A program made the translations under genes and the position numbers. A stretch of DNA of 64,000 nt from Paraburkholderia sp. PREW-6R (GTDB taxonomy: Bacteria; Pseudomonadota; Gammaproteobacteria; Burkholderiales; Burkholderiaceae), in assembly GCF_039621805.1 (NCBI RefSeq), contig NZ_CP155075.1, forward strand, positions 310,001-374,000. Direction: 5' to 3'. The notes under the pieces were generated by a model, which made no database searches, was not told the origin of the DNA, and saw only the letters and a program-made list of their open reading frames with translations. The first letter of the stretch is position 1. Each line of letters opens with the position of its first letter. This document shows positions 36,223 to 45,394 of the stretch, in pieces.

Positions 36223-36662
36223 CTCCCTTATTCGATTCAGATTGAAACGGAAGCGATGCGCGAGTGACACCGGAAAAGATGCACAGTGTAGGCGGGGCCA
36301 GGACCGGGTGGATGATGCATCCGCACCCCGACTCCTGGTGCGAATGTCTCGGGAAAACAGGCCTTGCAGTGCGATGAAGGTGACGTCAATGCGTGTTGGC
36401 CGACCTCCGCCATGTGAGCACAGCGGCGCGTGAAAAAGATGAGAGATAGGAAGATGGGCGATGCGTTTGAAGATCGTGAGGCCGCTGAACAGGCATTGAT
36501 AGATAGGACACTGAAGTAATGATGGCCCCGGCAAGGCAAATGTACTGGATAAGCTGATGCATTCGCTTCTGGCTCACTGTCCGTCATCCGGTGATACTGA
36601 TGTCGTTCCGGAGCGCAGTGCGCGACGGAAGCAAATGACCAATCTTTAACCTGGAGGTAATC
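36223..36662 (+). other. 440-base divergent spacer between the SYLF and CsbD genes
   Basis: This must hold the promoters of the two divergent genes, but I cannot place -10/-35 boxes with confidence. It contains one very short rightward frame, 36439-36519, coding for the charged 26-residue peptide MRDRKMGDAFEDREAAEQAL plus six residues. There is GA-rich sequence but no good ribosome site before it. No repeat or RNA gene is evident. Confidence 0.4.
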
Positions 36663-36845
36663 ATGGATAAGAACCGTATCGATGGCGCTGCCAAGCAGGT
36701 GAAGGGAACGATCAAGGAAGCGATCGGCAAGGTAACGGGAGATCGTGCCACTCAGGCGGAAGGCGTCGCCGAGAAAACAGCCGGCAAGGTACAGGAAAAT
36801 GTGGGCAAGGCGGCTGACGCCGTCAAAGACAAACTGAAGAAGTGA
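36663..36845 (+). CDS. CsbD family stress-response protein
   Basis: A 60-residue hydrophilic protein with the family pattern MDKNRIDGAAKQVKGTIKEA, GKVTGDRATQAEG and a repeated GKVQENVGKAADAVKD end. Its short length is normal for CsbD. The family is induced by general stress (sigma-B in Bacillus), and its molecular role is unknown. TGGAGGTAATC gives a strong ribosome site. A perfect 12-bp hairpin lies 83 bases after the stop. Confidence 0.92.
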   Translation: MDKNRIDGAAKQVKGTIKEAIGKVTGDRATQAEGVAEKTAGKVQENVGKAADAVKDKLKK

Positions 36846-36928
36846 TGACGTGCTAACCCGCGCGCAGCGCCTGATGCTTGTATGCGGGGCGTTTCGCGGG
36901 TTGACTGATTGGCTGATTTGTCTGGTAG

Positions 36929-36959
36929 CGGAGGGTGATGGACGGCGCATCACCCTCCG
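36929..36959 (+). terminator. Stable hairpin downstream of CsbD gene
   Basis: CGGAGGGTGATG and CATCACCCTCCG form a perfect 12-bp stem with a 7-base loop. No T-run follows, so it may be a transcript-stabilising or processing hairpin rather than a classic intrinsic terminator. Confidence 0.55.
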
Positions 36960-37205
36960 TCAATCTCCCTGATCTGACCGGTGCTCAAGCCTCGTCGCTG
37001 CATTCTGTACAGGCTTGCGTTTGTACTTGGTTATCCAAAATACCGATCGAATAATCGCGCCGACACGATGAAGCGCCTCGAATGACGATGAGTGACCTGT
37101 CAGAGTGTTGGATGCCGGGGGGATGGAGACCGGCTGCTCGCCGGAAGCGCCTGATCAGGCGTCCGCTCGGTTGCCGTCGCGTCGTAAGCGATGTGAAATA
37201 AATAG

Positions 37206-37247
37206 CAAAAACCCGCCAGTTCTCTTCTGAGCTGGCGGGTTTTTTTT
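37206..37247. terminator. Bidirectional intrinsic terminator
   Basis: AACCCGCCAG (37210-37219) pairs with CTGGCGGGTT (37232-37241) around a 12-base loop. A run of eight T follows on the + strand, and TTTTTGC follows on the - strand. It sits between the rightward CsbD gene and the leftward 51-residue gene and can end both transcripts. Confidence 0.85.
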
Positions 37248-37285
37248 GATTGCGGGGCGCGAACTACATACGGCGATGAAGTCGC

Positions 37286-37441
37286 TCAACCGTTCAGTTG
37301 CGATTCGACGTTCAGGACGATCCGTGCAACCGGGTTACTGTCTGCAGATTGCGGCGCAAACTTGATCTGGGCGAAGGTAACGATACCGAGAGCGACGACG
37401 AGGAGTGCTCCAGATGCGGCGATGCGGGTAAGGTATTTCAC
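37286..37441 (-). CDS. Small single-pass membrane protein
   Basis: A 51-residue protein starting at GTG 37441, with GAGG five bases before it. It begins VKYLTRIAASGALLVVALGI, an N-terminal hydrophobic helix that may be a signal anchor. A short polar tail follows, ending in NVESQLNG. No family is recognised. A bidirectional terminator lies 40 bases downstream, consistent with a free-standing gene. Confidence 0.6.
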   Translation of the reverse strand: MKYLTRIAASGALLVVALGIVTFAQIKFAPQSADSNPVARIVLNVESQLNG

Positions 37442-37982
37442 AGGGACCTCTTCTTGATGATGTAGACAGAAATTGAACGTAGGTTCCAGACGTGTCGACT
37501 CAACTTCAGCGGCATTCTGGTGCGCAACCGGCAACGCCGGACGCGGTGGTCGGATCGCATTTTGCCGATCGCAACGGTTATTGTGCAGTGCAGTATAACA
37601 CAACTATGATGTCGCATCGGCTGCTTCTTGGGGCTTGTGCAACGCACTATATCGGCTTTTTCCGTCGGTTTAGTGCGTCATCCCGTCGCGAGCGGACGCT
37701 TAATTGGCGTGCGCCGGGTTGAAGGGTTCCTCTGAAGTTTTTATGGTTTGCTGCGGCGTGGAGATTCGGCACCGCCTTGGCTGACCGAGTGCCGCGCGCT
37801 AACGGTAGCTCCTGTCCGCGTTCTAATCTTTCGTCCTACAAAAAGCTTGCCGGCTTTCTGGTTCATCCGTCATGTAGGCCCAAACTTGGGTCGGGAATGA
37901 CGGCCAGCTTGTAGCCAGTGACACCATCCGGCAGCAAAAACGCCATGCCTCTGCATTCAAGCACTCCGCACTTATTGGTCTT
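37442..37982 (+). other. 541-base intergenic region without a recognisable gene
   Basis: This is upstream of the 51-residue gene and downstream of the MscS gene. A few short open frames exist on both strands, but none has a start signal or a recognisable product. A somewhat AT-richer piece at 37590-37700 is the likely promoter area of the leftward small gene. Confidence 0.4.
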
Positions 37983-39452
37983 TCAAGCGTTTCCAAAATT
38001 GAAAAGACTTCGAATTCTTTTCAGAAACTGGCCCGTCGGGCCGATGTCGGGCGACGCGAGAACGGCGACCTTGCGATGAAGGGCTTCCATTCCGCGACGT
38101 GCGGACTTGTCGAGTTCGGCGGCAAACTCTGAATGTTTGGCCAGAAGTGGTTCGAGCACTTTGCGCGGAAGTCTGTAAATCCTGCAGTAAGTGCGTGCGA
38201 CCCCGGTAGCCGCGTGAGGCGCCGCGGTGAGCATGCCAATCTCGCCGACGTACTCGCCCGCGCCAATGCAGCCGATCGTCTCGGTTGCTGATGCCGATTG
38301 CCGCGTAAGCTCCAGAATGCCCCACGCGACGATATACAGCGCGGGATCGACCGAACCCTCCGAAAAAAGCGCGTCCCCCGGTTCGAGTCGCAACAATTCC
38401 AGCAGCGCAGAAAGGCCGTCGAGTTGCTGCTCGTCGAGGCACTCGAAGAGTATGACGTCACGCAGCAGACGGCGCGCAAGCAGCGCCTCGTCGGGGAGCT
38501 CGGACTTCGTCAGCTGATCGTGGTGGCTCAGGTCGGAAAAACCGGCATAGTGCAACTGACGACGCACGCTTCGTAGCAAGAGATCCCGGGTGGGTCCGAG
38601 ATGGCTGGTATTCGCAACGTTAAAAGCGATTTTGTAGGTGTTTCGCCGCGCACCCAGCTGCGCCAGAACGGCGCTTGGCGGTGGCGCTTGCAGAATGTCC
38701 GGGCATAGCAAAGTAGCGTGCAGCAGGATTTCGATGACACGATCAGGAAGGGCATGCTCCGAACAGGATATGTCCACCGAAGCGATGCGGCGCGGACTTG
38801 GAATGCTGCGGTTAATAATCTCCGCCTTGGCGATCAGGCTGTTGGGAATGATGGCCATGTCGTCGCCGTCCGTGTTGATCCGGATCGAACGCCAGTTGAT
38901 CTGCACGACGACCCCCTCGATCTTGTCCGCGATCTGGATGCGGTCTCCGACGCTGAACGGTGCCTCAATGCCAACAGCAATGCCGGAAAACACATCGGCT
39001 AGCGTATTTTGCAAAGCCAGACCGAGCACGATCGCGACGACGCCAGACGTGGCGACCACGCCGGTGACCGGCAGCGCGAACACCGAGTTCAGAACGATCG
39101 CTGCAGTAGCGATATAGATTGCAGCGGCCGCGAGGTCAGAGAAAAGTCTGGCGCCGCGCGAGCGCCGGTCGCGATGAAGCGCGAACCATAGGGTCGCCAC
39201 GACAATGCGCGAACCCAGCAGCCACCACGCGCCGCCGATTGCACGCAGCCAGACGGCTCCGCTGTCGGCGTGCGCCTGCAATGGCGGAAACACGGGAAAG
39301 AAAACGTGCTGTCGGTGGAAGTAAAAGCTGATGGCGATAAAACAGCTAACGTCGAAGGTGAGGCGGATCCTGTCGGAAAAGCGGCGAAGTCCGAGCACGC
39401 CCGCGAAAGTAATGGCGACCAGCATGGCAGCCGAGAGAAGCGTCAGGTTCAC
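37983..39452 (-). CDS. MscS-type mechanosensitive channel with C-terminal cyclic-nucleotide-binding-like domain
   Basis: A 489-residue inner-membrane protein. About four or five helices occupy residues 1-150. The MscS pore/beta region follows (SGVVAIVLGLALQNTLADVF, then PFSVGDRIQI), with an alpha/beta domain to about 310. A CNBD-like domain spans about 335-460. In functional CNBDs the phosphate-binding cassette has an Arg after Pro (PRAAT); here it reads GEIGMLTAAPHAAT, with His413 instead. The channel should open on membrane tension; nucleotide control is uncertain. It lies 17 bases after the outer-membrane efflux gene and is probably the last gene of that operon. Confidence 0.9.
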   Translation of the reverse strand: MNLTLLSAAMLVAITFAGVLGLRRFSDRIRLTFDVSCFIAISFYFHRQHVFFPVFPPLQAHADSGAVWLRAIGGAWWLLGSRIVVATLWFALHRDRRSRGARLFSDLAAAAIYIATAAIVLNSVFALPVTGVVATSGVVAIVLGLALQNTLADVFSGIAVGIEAPFSVGDRIQIADKIEGVVVQINWRSIRINTDGDDMAIIPNSLIAKAEIINRSIPSPRRIASVDISCSEHALPDRVIEILLHATLLCPDILQAPPPSAVLAQLGARRNTYKIAFNVANTSHLGPTRDLLLRSVRRQLHYAGFSDLSHHDQLTKSELPDEALLARRLLRDVILFECLDEQQLDGLSALLELLRLEPGDALFSEGSVDPALYIVAWGILELTRQSASATETIGCIGAGEYVGEIGMLTAAPHAATGVARTYCRIYRLPRKVLEPLLAKHSEFAAELDKSARRGMEALHRKVAVLASPDIGPTGQFLKRIRSLFNFGNA

Positions 39453-39469
39453 GTAGTCCTCGTCTGGTG

Positions 39470-40999
39470 CTATTGCGGCGCTGCGCCCAGCACGCCGGTC
39501 GCTAGCGCCAGGGTTGCGGCCGCTGACAAGGCCGCGCTGTATGCATCGGTCGTCGCGTTTTTCGCCTGCAAAAGCTGGGTATCGGCCAACGTCAGATCCG
39601 TGATGGAGCCGACACCGTGCTGATAGGCGGCGAGCGCCGCATCGAAGGTAGTCTGGGCAGCGCTGGCGAGCGACTTCGATGCCTGGTACGCCGAAAGGCT
39701 GGTGCGCAGGCTGTTGTCGGCAAGCACGATCTCGCGCACGGCTTCGTCACGTACATGCGTCAGTCTGGCATCGGCGCTGTCCGCTTCGGCCCGAGCCTGG
39801 GACAGCAACGCCGAGCGGGTGCCACCGTCATAAAGCGGTATCGACACGCCAATAAAGACACCGCCGTTGAAATGATGTCCATTGATGTTCACGGTCGGCG
39901 GTTGCTGCCCGGCCGACGGCAGCGCTGTCAAGCCCAGGCCTCCCTCGTTGTATGCGCCGACTGCCGAGAGGAAAATCTTCGGCATGAACTCGGCCTGTGC
40001 TGAGCGAATGCTCGCAAGGCTTGCGCTTCGTGCCGCGTCCGCCCCGAGCACGTCGGGCCGCCGCGCAATGGAACTGGCGACGATCGCTTCCACGGAAGTC
40101 TCCAATGAGGGCGACAGATCGCGGGACGCTACATCGGCGATCAGGATACGGGTGAGCGGCGAGATCCCCATTGCCGTCAACAAGGATAGGTAGGCGTCTT
40201 TCTCGTCGCCGCTGGCCCGCACGAGCGCCAGCTTCGTCTGTGCGGTCCCCAGGCGCGCCTGCGCAACCTCGATGACAGTGCCCGCGCTGTGCTTATAGCG
40301 GGCTTCCGCGGCGCTTTGCACGGCTTGCGCGTTACTCAAAGACTGGGTGGCCGTCGCGACTCGCGCCCGAGCCGCCGCGTGTGCATAGAAGGCAAGCGTC
40401 ACGTTGTAGATGACCTGCTGATGGGCGGCGTTAAAAGCAATGTTCGCGACAACCGACGCCTCTTTGGCGGCCTCGACGACTGCAGCACGTTGCCCGAAGT
40501 CGAACAAAAGCCATTGGAGCGAAACCGCTGAGACGGTGCCGTTCGCAGAACCGCTATTGTTGAAGCTCACGCCCTGCGTGCTGTCGTTGCCACTGTTGCC
40601 CTGGTAGCCGCCGATTGCGGTGGCGGTCATTCTCGGCAAGTAGTTGCTCTCGGCAATGCCGGCGGCAAGTGCTACGCGTCGCGCGTCATTCCAGGCAATG
40701 CGCGTTGTCGTATTGTTCGATTCCGCGAGGTCGATCAGGTCGGGCAGGGAATAGACCCGGCTGGCATCCACGGCGGCAGAGGGCGCGATGTTGGCTAGCG
40801 CCGGATTCGCTGGGAGCACGTACCCGTTCGCTGGCGCTGCCGTGTTCCGTTTGCCTGGAATGATCTGGCCACTGGGTGCGGTCGCAGGTGACCAGGGCCG
40901 GTCCGGGCGATCCGGCGCCATCTCGAGAGCCGATGTCGCGCAGCCGAGTAGCAGCAAGACGGACAGAACGGCGACGATCGAACCCTCACACCCTCGCAT
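39470..40999 (-). CDS. Outer-membrane efflux lipoprotein (TolC/NodT family)
   Basis: A 509-residue outer-membrane factor with a lipobox LLLGC near residue 20. Two long repeated helical coil regions follow, with typical pieces such as YNVTLAFYAHAAARARVATA and GVSIPLYDGGTRSALLSQA. It forms the channel of a tripartite pump with the HlyD and FUSC proteins of the same operon. The start at 40999 overlaps the end of the FUSC gene by 14 bases, and the longer frame to 41212 is a shadow of that gene. Confidence 0.9.
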   Translation of the reverse strand: MRGCEGSIVAVLSVLLLLGCATSALEMAPDRPDRPWSPATAPSGQIIPGKRNTAAPANGYVLPANPALANIAPSAAVDASRVYSLPDLIDLAESNNTTTRIAWNDARRVALAAGIAESNYLPRMTATAIGGYQGNSGNDSTQGVSFNNSGSANGTVSAVSLQWLLFDFGQRAAVVEAAKEASVVANIAFNAAHQQVIYNVTLAFYAHAAARARVATATQSLSNAQAVQSAAEARYKHSAGTVIEVAQARLGTAQTKLALVRASGDEKDAYLSLLTAMGISPLTRILIADVASRDLSPSLETSVEAIVASSIARRPDVLGADAARSASLASIRSAQAEFMPKIFLSAVGAYNEGGLGLTALPSAGQQPPTVNINGHHFNGGVFIGVSIPLYDGGTRSALLSQARAEADSADARLTHVRDEAVREIVLADNSLRTSLSAYQASKSLASAAQTTFDAALAAYQHGVGSITDLTLADTQLLQAKNATTDAYSAALSAAATLALATGVLGAAPQ

Positions 41000-43010
41000 A
41001 GCCGGCCCTCGTCTCGTCGTCGCCGACCGGTTGCGTGATTGCGTTTTCCAGCTCTGCGAGAAAGGGGTCGACGATTGCCTGAGACATACTTGAGGGGCTG
41101 ATGACGTCCTCGTCGTGCGCCGGCAAGGAGGGCGTTTCTGGCGGCAAAGAACGGCTTGACCCCTTCGTTTCAGCGCTGAACGTATCGGCCAGACGATCAA
41201 GCCGGCTCGCAACTACCCCGGCCACCAGAGGTTCGCGCCCGGTGCCGATCAGAAGCGGCCCCTGGAGACCAGCGATGGCATCGGCGACACGCCTTCGGCG
41301 CTCAAGCCAGCCTGGCGAAGCACGACCGGACGACGGCTCATAGCGAAACAGATCCAGGTCCTCGCGGATGGCGCCCAGCGCCGCCTGAGCGTCGGCGGCG
41401 CGCGTCCAGCGCTCAGGATGCTGCTGCATGCCGGCCAGCGCGGCGAGCCTGCGAAGCAGGGCGGCAATGGCGGGATCGACTCGTTGAGACACGCTTACCG
41501 GCCAGATCTGAGTGAACGTCAGCGCGACGACCAGGTTGCCGAACAGTATGCCAATCACCCGGTCACGAGCGGTGGTCATGTCGAACGCAGGCGACGCACC
41601 CTGAATGACACAAAGAAAAAAGGCAAATGCGATCTGGAAGCCGATATAGGAAATGCGCGGACTGCCGGCGGCGATCCAGCCCGAGAGGAGCGTGGCAACA
41701 AAAACGATAGCCATCAGCGCACCGATCGAGGTGACACTCGGCATCAGAAAGACGATGGCTGCGATGCCGGCTGCGGCACCGATCAGGCAGCCGATGATCC
41801 GCAACGTCAGCTTTTCGACTGTTTCGGCGGTGGTGCCGAGCGAGACGATGTAGCAGGTGATCAAACAGGTATGGATTCCGGGCCAGTCAAGCAGCGAGTA
41901 GACCACGTAGCAGAACATCGCCGCAGCGGTCGTTTTCAACGCGTACCGGGTGTGGGCCGGATTGGTGAACGCGTCCGGGGCGAAAAAGCCGGTCGCGCTT
42001 TTTGCCGGTGGATGAGCGGGTAATGGCGTCGGCGGCGGTTCGGCGAAGCCAGCCAGCGCAACGCGCAGTTCCGCCAGTGCCGCCGCCGCGAGCGGCGACA
42101 ACGCCGACTTGCCTTCGCTACTTTCGAACGAGATATCGACCGGATAACGGCCCTTTCGGAGTATGGCCGCCATCTCATCGAGTGTTTGTGCAATGTGCTC
42201 GCGAAGAAGAACGGTCGGTGGCACGCCAGGCTCGCGCGCAATAATGTCCACCGTCGAAAGGATCGCTACAGTGGATTGACTCGCTTGCTTCAGTGCGGCG
42301 AGCTCGTGCGGGCGGGAAGTTTTCTCGGCCCCGGCCAGTTTCAGCCAGCCCGGAATGTCGCCAAGTCCCCGTTGCAGATAGGCGTTGAGATGGTTCCGGG
42401 CGCCTGCATCCTTCAAACGGAGCACCTTCGCGGCGGTACGCAGGCGCTGCGCCAACTCTCGTTCGGCGAGTCGTCTGGGCGGCGGCCCGATGACGAAGTT
42501 GACCACGATCGACACGCTTGCGGGAATGCCGACGAAAAGCCATGCATAGAGAAGCGCCCGGGTTGCGATTTCGCCGATCTGAATGCTACCAAGGAGATCC
42601 AGCGCGTAAGCCACGATCAACGCGATAATGCCGCCGACCGGCTTGAGCTTGCTCGCAGACGCCGCAAACAGCATGCAGAACGATATCAGCGTCATGGCAA
42701 CAAGACGCCAGAGCGGGTCGTCGATCACATGCACGGTGATCAGTAACGCAATGCCGACGACCAGCGTGATCAGCACGAGCATGACAGCGCTTACCACCAC
42801 GCTCGTCGCCCGGTCAGGCTTGATGACGAAAAAGGCGACATACGTGGTGAGTGCCGGCTCGGGCGTCTGATAGATCTCAGCGACGAGCGTCGTCAGCGCA
42901 CACAGGATAGCCAGTCGGACCGCAAACTCGAAGCGTCCGGGAAACGGTTCGAGAACAGCCCGAAGCCGTTCCATGGCCGGGTGCGGCTGCTTACCTGCAG
43001 GCGTCGCCAT
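40986..43010 (-). CDS. FUSC family efflux protein (AaeB-like)
   Basis: A 674-residue inner-membrane protein with two clusters of about five to six helices (residues 30-190 and 370-510) separated by soluble domains. This is the arrangement of AaeB, the p-hydroxybenzoate efflux component, and of FUSC transporters. The second cluster starts YALKTTAAAMFCYVVYSLLD. The ATG at 43010 overlaps the HlyD stop; later ATGs exist at 42974. It probably exports aromatic or other toxic acids together with the adaptor and outer-membrane factor encoded beside it. Confidence 0.9.
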   Translation of the reverse strand: MATPAGKQPHPAMERLRAVLEPFPGRFEFAVRLAILCALTTLVAEIYQTPEPALTTYVAFFVIKPDRATSVVVSAVMLVLITLVVGIALLITVHVIDDPLWRLVAMTLISFCMLFAASASKLKPVGGIIALIVAYALDLLGSIQIGEIATRALLYAWLFVGIPASVSIVVNFVIGPPPRRLAERELAQRLRTAAKVLRLKDAGARNHLNAYLQRGLGDIPGWLKLAGAEKTSRPHELAALKQASQSTVAILSTVDIIAREPGVPPTVLLREHIAQTLDEMAAILRKGRYPVDISFESSEGKSALSPLAAAALAELRVALAGFAEPPPTPLPAHPPAKSATGFFAPDAFTNPAHTRYALKTTAAAMFCYVVYSLLDWPGIHTCLITCYIVSLGTTAETVEKLTLRIIGCLIGAAAGIAAIVFLMPSVTSIGALMAIVFVATLLSGWIAAGSPRISYIGFQIAFAFFLCVIQGASPAFDMTTARDRVIGILFGNLVVALTFTQIWPVSVSQRVDPAIAALLRRLAALAGMQQHPERWTRAADAQAALGAIREDLDLFRYEPSSGRASPGWLERRRRVADAIAGLQGPLLIGTGREPLVAGVVASRLDRLADTFSAETKGSSRSLPPETPSLPAHDEDVISPSSMSQAIVDPFLAELENAITQPVGDDETRAGYARV

Positions 43011-44040
43011 GCTTGATCTCGACAACGGCTGTGGCGCCCAGCCTCACGAGCGCCTGAGGGGGATGCTCGAGCCGGATACGCACTGGAAAGCGCTGCGCCA
43101 CTCTAACCCAGTTGAGCGACCGTTCGACGTACGGCACCGAGCGCGGAAGGTTGATCCGGTCGGTATCGAGTACCCCTGCGCCGATGCCTTGGACGGTTCC
43201 TTTGATGGGGCGACGTCGATCGATCATCGAGAAGGCTGTCACGCAGTCGCCGACCGCAATGGCAGGCAGGTCAATCTCCCGGAAGTTTGCGACGACGAAC
43301 CATTCGTCGTCGTTGACGAGTGTGAACAGAGGCTGCGCCGGTGCGACGATTTCTCCGGACAGGACGTTAAGTCCAACGACGCGGCCATCGTGCATCGCAC
43401 GAACGGTCGTGTCGGCCAGTGCATGTCGCGCGATGTCGAGCGCCGCCTGGCGCGCACGCACTGTTGCCTCGGCGCCCGCTACCGTATCGATCGCCGCGAC
43501 GGCGGCCGTCTGCTGGACGTGGGCCTGCTGAAGCGAAGTCATCGCATCATGCTGGGCCGTTTGCGCCTGATCGAGCTGCTGTTCGGAGACATAACCCTTG
43601 GCCGCCAGAGGCTGAAGCCGCTGCACCGTGCGTTGCGCGAGGGCGAGATTGGCGCTAGCGCGTTGTACCTGATCCGCCGAGACAGTTGCTGTCGATCGCT
43701 GGGTCGACAGCACGCGCCGCTGGGTGTCCAGAGCCGCTCTTGCCACGCTCAGGTCCGCCTCGGTCTGCGCTACGGTCAGCCGGTACGGAACCGGATCAAT
43801 CTGAAAAAGCAGATCGCCCTTCGTGACGTGCACGTTCTCGGTGACGGCAATGTCCACGATCCGTCCGCCGACGACCGATGCCACGTGTACGACATCGGCG
43901 TCGATGGTGGCGTCATCCGTGGACGGCATGACAGAACTCCTGTGCAGGACATAGAGGCTGAAGAGCATGGCCACGGCAACGATTGCAAACGAGATCAGCC
44001 TGGCCCAGAGCGGATGGCCGCGGTCGCCCTCAGCTCTCAT
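42991..44040 (-). CDS. HlyD/EmrA family periplasmic adaptor (AaeA-like)
   Basis: A 349-residue membrane-fusion protein. An N-terminal anchor helix (LISFAIVAVAMLFSLYVL) is followed by the biotinyl-lipoyl-like half DADVVHVASVVGGRIVDIAV. A coiled-coil hairpin then leads to the second lipoyl half with RAMHDGRVVGLNV. It bridges the inner-membrane FUSC pump and the outer-membrane factor. Its ATG overlaps the YtcA-like stop (ATGA) and its end overlaps the FUSC start, giving tight coupling through four genes. Confidence 0.93.
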   Translation of the reverse strand: MRAEGDRGHPLWARLISFAIVAVAMLFSLYVLHRSSVMPSTDDATIDADVVHVASVVGGRIVDIAVTENVHVTKGDLLFQIDPVPYRLTVAQTEADLSVARAALDTQRRVLSTQRSTATVSADQVQRASANLALAQRTVQRLQPLAAKGYVSEQQLDQAQTAQHDAMTSLQQAHVQQTAAVAAIDTVAGAEATVRARQAALDIARHALADTTVRAMHDGRVVGLNVLSGEIVAPAQPLFTLVNDDEWFVVANFREIDLPAIAVGDCVTAFSMIDRRRPIKGTVQGIGAGVLDTDRINLPRSVPYVERSLNWVRVAQRFPVRIRLEHPPQALVRLGATAVVEIKHGDACR

Positions 44041-44312
44041 GGTCCGTGCCCAAACCAGAGTACCCAGACGAGCAGTGCCAGGCAGACGCCGATTGCCGTA
44101 CAGACAAAAAGCGGAAAGGGCAGGACATTAGCCGATCCGCAGAAGATGAAGATGGCGCGGGCAGCGATCGCGGCAAACACGCCGAGCGCTGCACAAACCA
44201 TCCAGGCGGGGAAGAATGCGCCGAAAAGCGCGAACGAGGGCGCGCCTCGCGTGGCGCACCCGTTCAACGTACTCAAGGCTAGAACCAGGTAGAGCGCGGG
44301 CCGTTGCCTCAC
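44037..44312 (-). CDS. YtcA-like small membrane protein
   Basis: A 91-residue protein starting at GTG 44312, with AAGGA seven bases upstream. It has a hydrophobic leader, a lipobox-like LNGCAT, then GAFFPAWMVCAALGVFAAI and a second helix near the C-terminus (VCTAIGVCLALLVWVLWFG). The pattern matches YtcA, found beside HlyD and FUSC genes in enterobacteria, as AaeX is in the aae operon. It heads the leftward efflux operon. Its promoter must lie in the 119 bases after the end of the neighbouring dehydrogenase gene. Confidence 0.75.
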   Translation of the reverse strand: MRQRPALYLVLALSTLNGCATRGAPSFALFGAFFPAWMVCAALGVFAAIAARAIFIFCGSANVLPFPLFVCTAIGVCLALLVWVLWFGHGP

Positions 44313-44431
44313 AACCGTCCTTTCATTCAGAGTTCGAGAACAGATTCGCCGGTCGCCGCCGATCCCAATGCGCGGTACTGGGCAGCCCATCGACGCGACA
44401 TGGTCAGGCATTCTTCGAAGGGTCGCCGCAG

Positions 44432-45367
44432 TTAGCGCTCTTTGCTTCGAAGGGACAGGAGGCCGAGCAGGATTTCATCCCGATGCGCAGCAAGTTCCTG
44501 GACGGATCGGGATTTCGTCTGTTCATGCACACCGCGGACAATGGTCTCCCGAATTTCGGGAGTCAACTCGGGCGAGCCGAGTACATGCCACCATGCATTC
44601 AGCGGTCCGGTAAATTGCTCGAAGAAGTGCTCGATGCCGCCGTCGCCTCCGCCCAGGTGAAAAAGAAGGCTCGGCCCCATACCCCCCCAGCGCAGACCCG
44701 GTCCCCAGCAAACAGCGGTATCCGCGTCGGCGACACTGACCACGCCTTCCGATATCAGATACACCATCTCACGATACAGCGCGGCTTGCAGTCGATTCGC
44801 GACGTGTCCGGGCACTTCCTTGCGCAACCGCACAGTGCGCTTGCCAAGACTGCTATAGAAGGCCGAGACGCGTTCGATTGTGTCCTCCGACGTTCTGGTC
44901 CCGCCGACAATTTCGACGAGCGGCATCAGATGCGGCGGATTGAACGGATGCCCGATCACGCACCGCTCGGGATGGTGCTCGCAAGCTGACTGGATCTCGC
45001 TCATCGTCAGGCCTGAGGAGCTCGACGCGATGATGGTTCTGGGTGGAAGGATGTTGTCGAGATGTCGATAAAGCTCTTTTTTGAAGTCGAGCCGCTCGGG
45101 CCCGTTCTCCTGAACAAAATCGCTGGCGGTCACCGCTTCATCGAGATTCGCCGTGAAAGTCAGTCTGGAGCGCGAGGCGCCTGGTGCCAGTCCCAATTCT
45201 TCCAGCGCGGGCCACGCCGCCTCGATGAATGCATCGAGCTTCGGCCCGGCATCCGGTGCGATGTCCGTTGCGATGACATCCAGACCCCTGGCAAGGAAGA
45301 GGGCGGCCCAGCTTGCCCCTATAACACCCGTGCCGATAATGGCGACGCGTTTAATGTCGTTGCTCAT
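44432..45367 (-). CDS. 3-hydroxyacyl-CoA dehydrogenase family protein (carnitine-dehydrogenase-like)
   Basis: A 311-residue NAD-dependent dehydrogenase. The Rossmann motif is VAIIGTGVIGASWAALF; then ASSSSGLTMSEIQ and the catalytic HPFNPPHLMPLVEI. The C-terminal domain KEVPGHVANRLQAALYREM followed by CWGPGLRWGGMGP resembles L-carnitine dehydrogenase and lambda-crystallin/gulonate dehydrogenase more than FadB-type enzymes. AAGGA lies eight bases before ATG 45367. It is the last gene of an acyl-CoA operon and may oxidise a free beta-hydroxy acid. Confidence 0.9.
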   Translation of the reverse strand: MSNDIKRVAIIGTGVIGASWAALFLARGLDVIATDIAPDAGPKLDAFIEAAWPALEELGLAPGASRSRLTFTANLDEAVTASDFVQENGPERLDFKKELYRHLDNILPPRTIIASSSSGLTMSEIQSACEHHPERCVIGHPFNPPHLMPLVEIVGGTRTSEDTIERVSAFYSSLGKRTVRLRKEVPGHVANRLQAALYREMVYLISEGVVSVADADTAVCWGPGLRWGGMGPSLLFHLGGGDGGIEHFFEQFTGPLNAWWHVLGSPELTPEIRETIVRGVHEQTKSRSVQELAAHRDEILLGLLSLRSKER

Positions 45368-45394
45368 GGCTAACATCCTTCGAGTTGAGTGCGA

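Noticed and set aside
37148..37161. 14-base perfect palindrome CGCCTGATCAGGCG
   Set aside because: Isolated, no partner copy seen nearby, and not next to a promoter that I can place; a palindrome of this length is not surprising in a 64-kb window.
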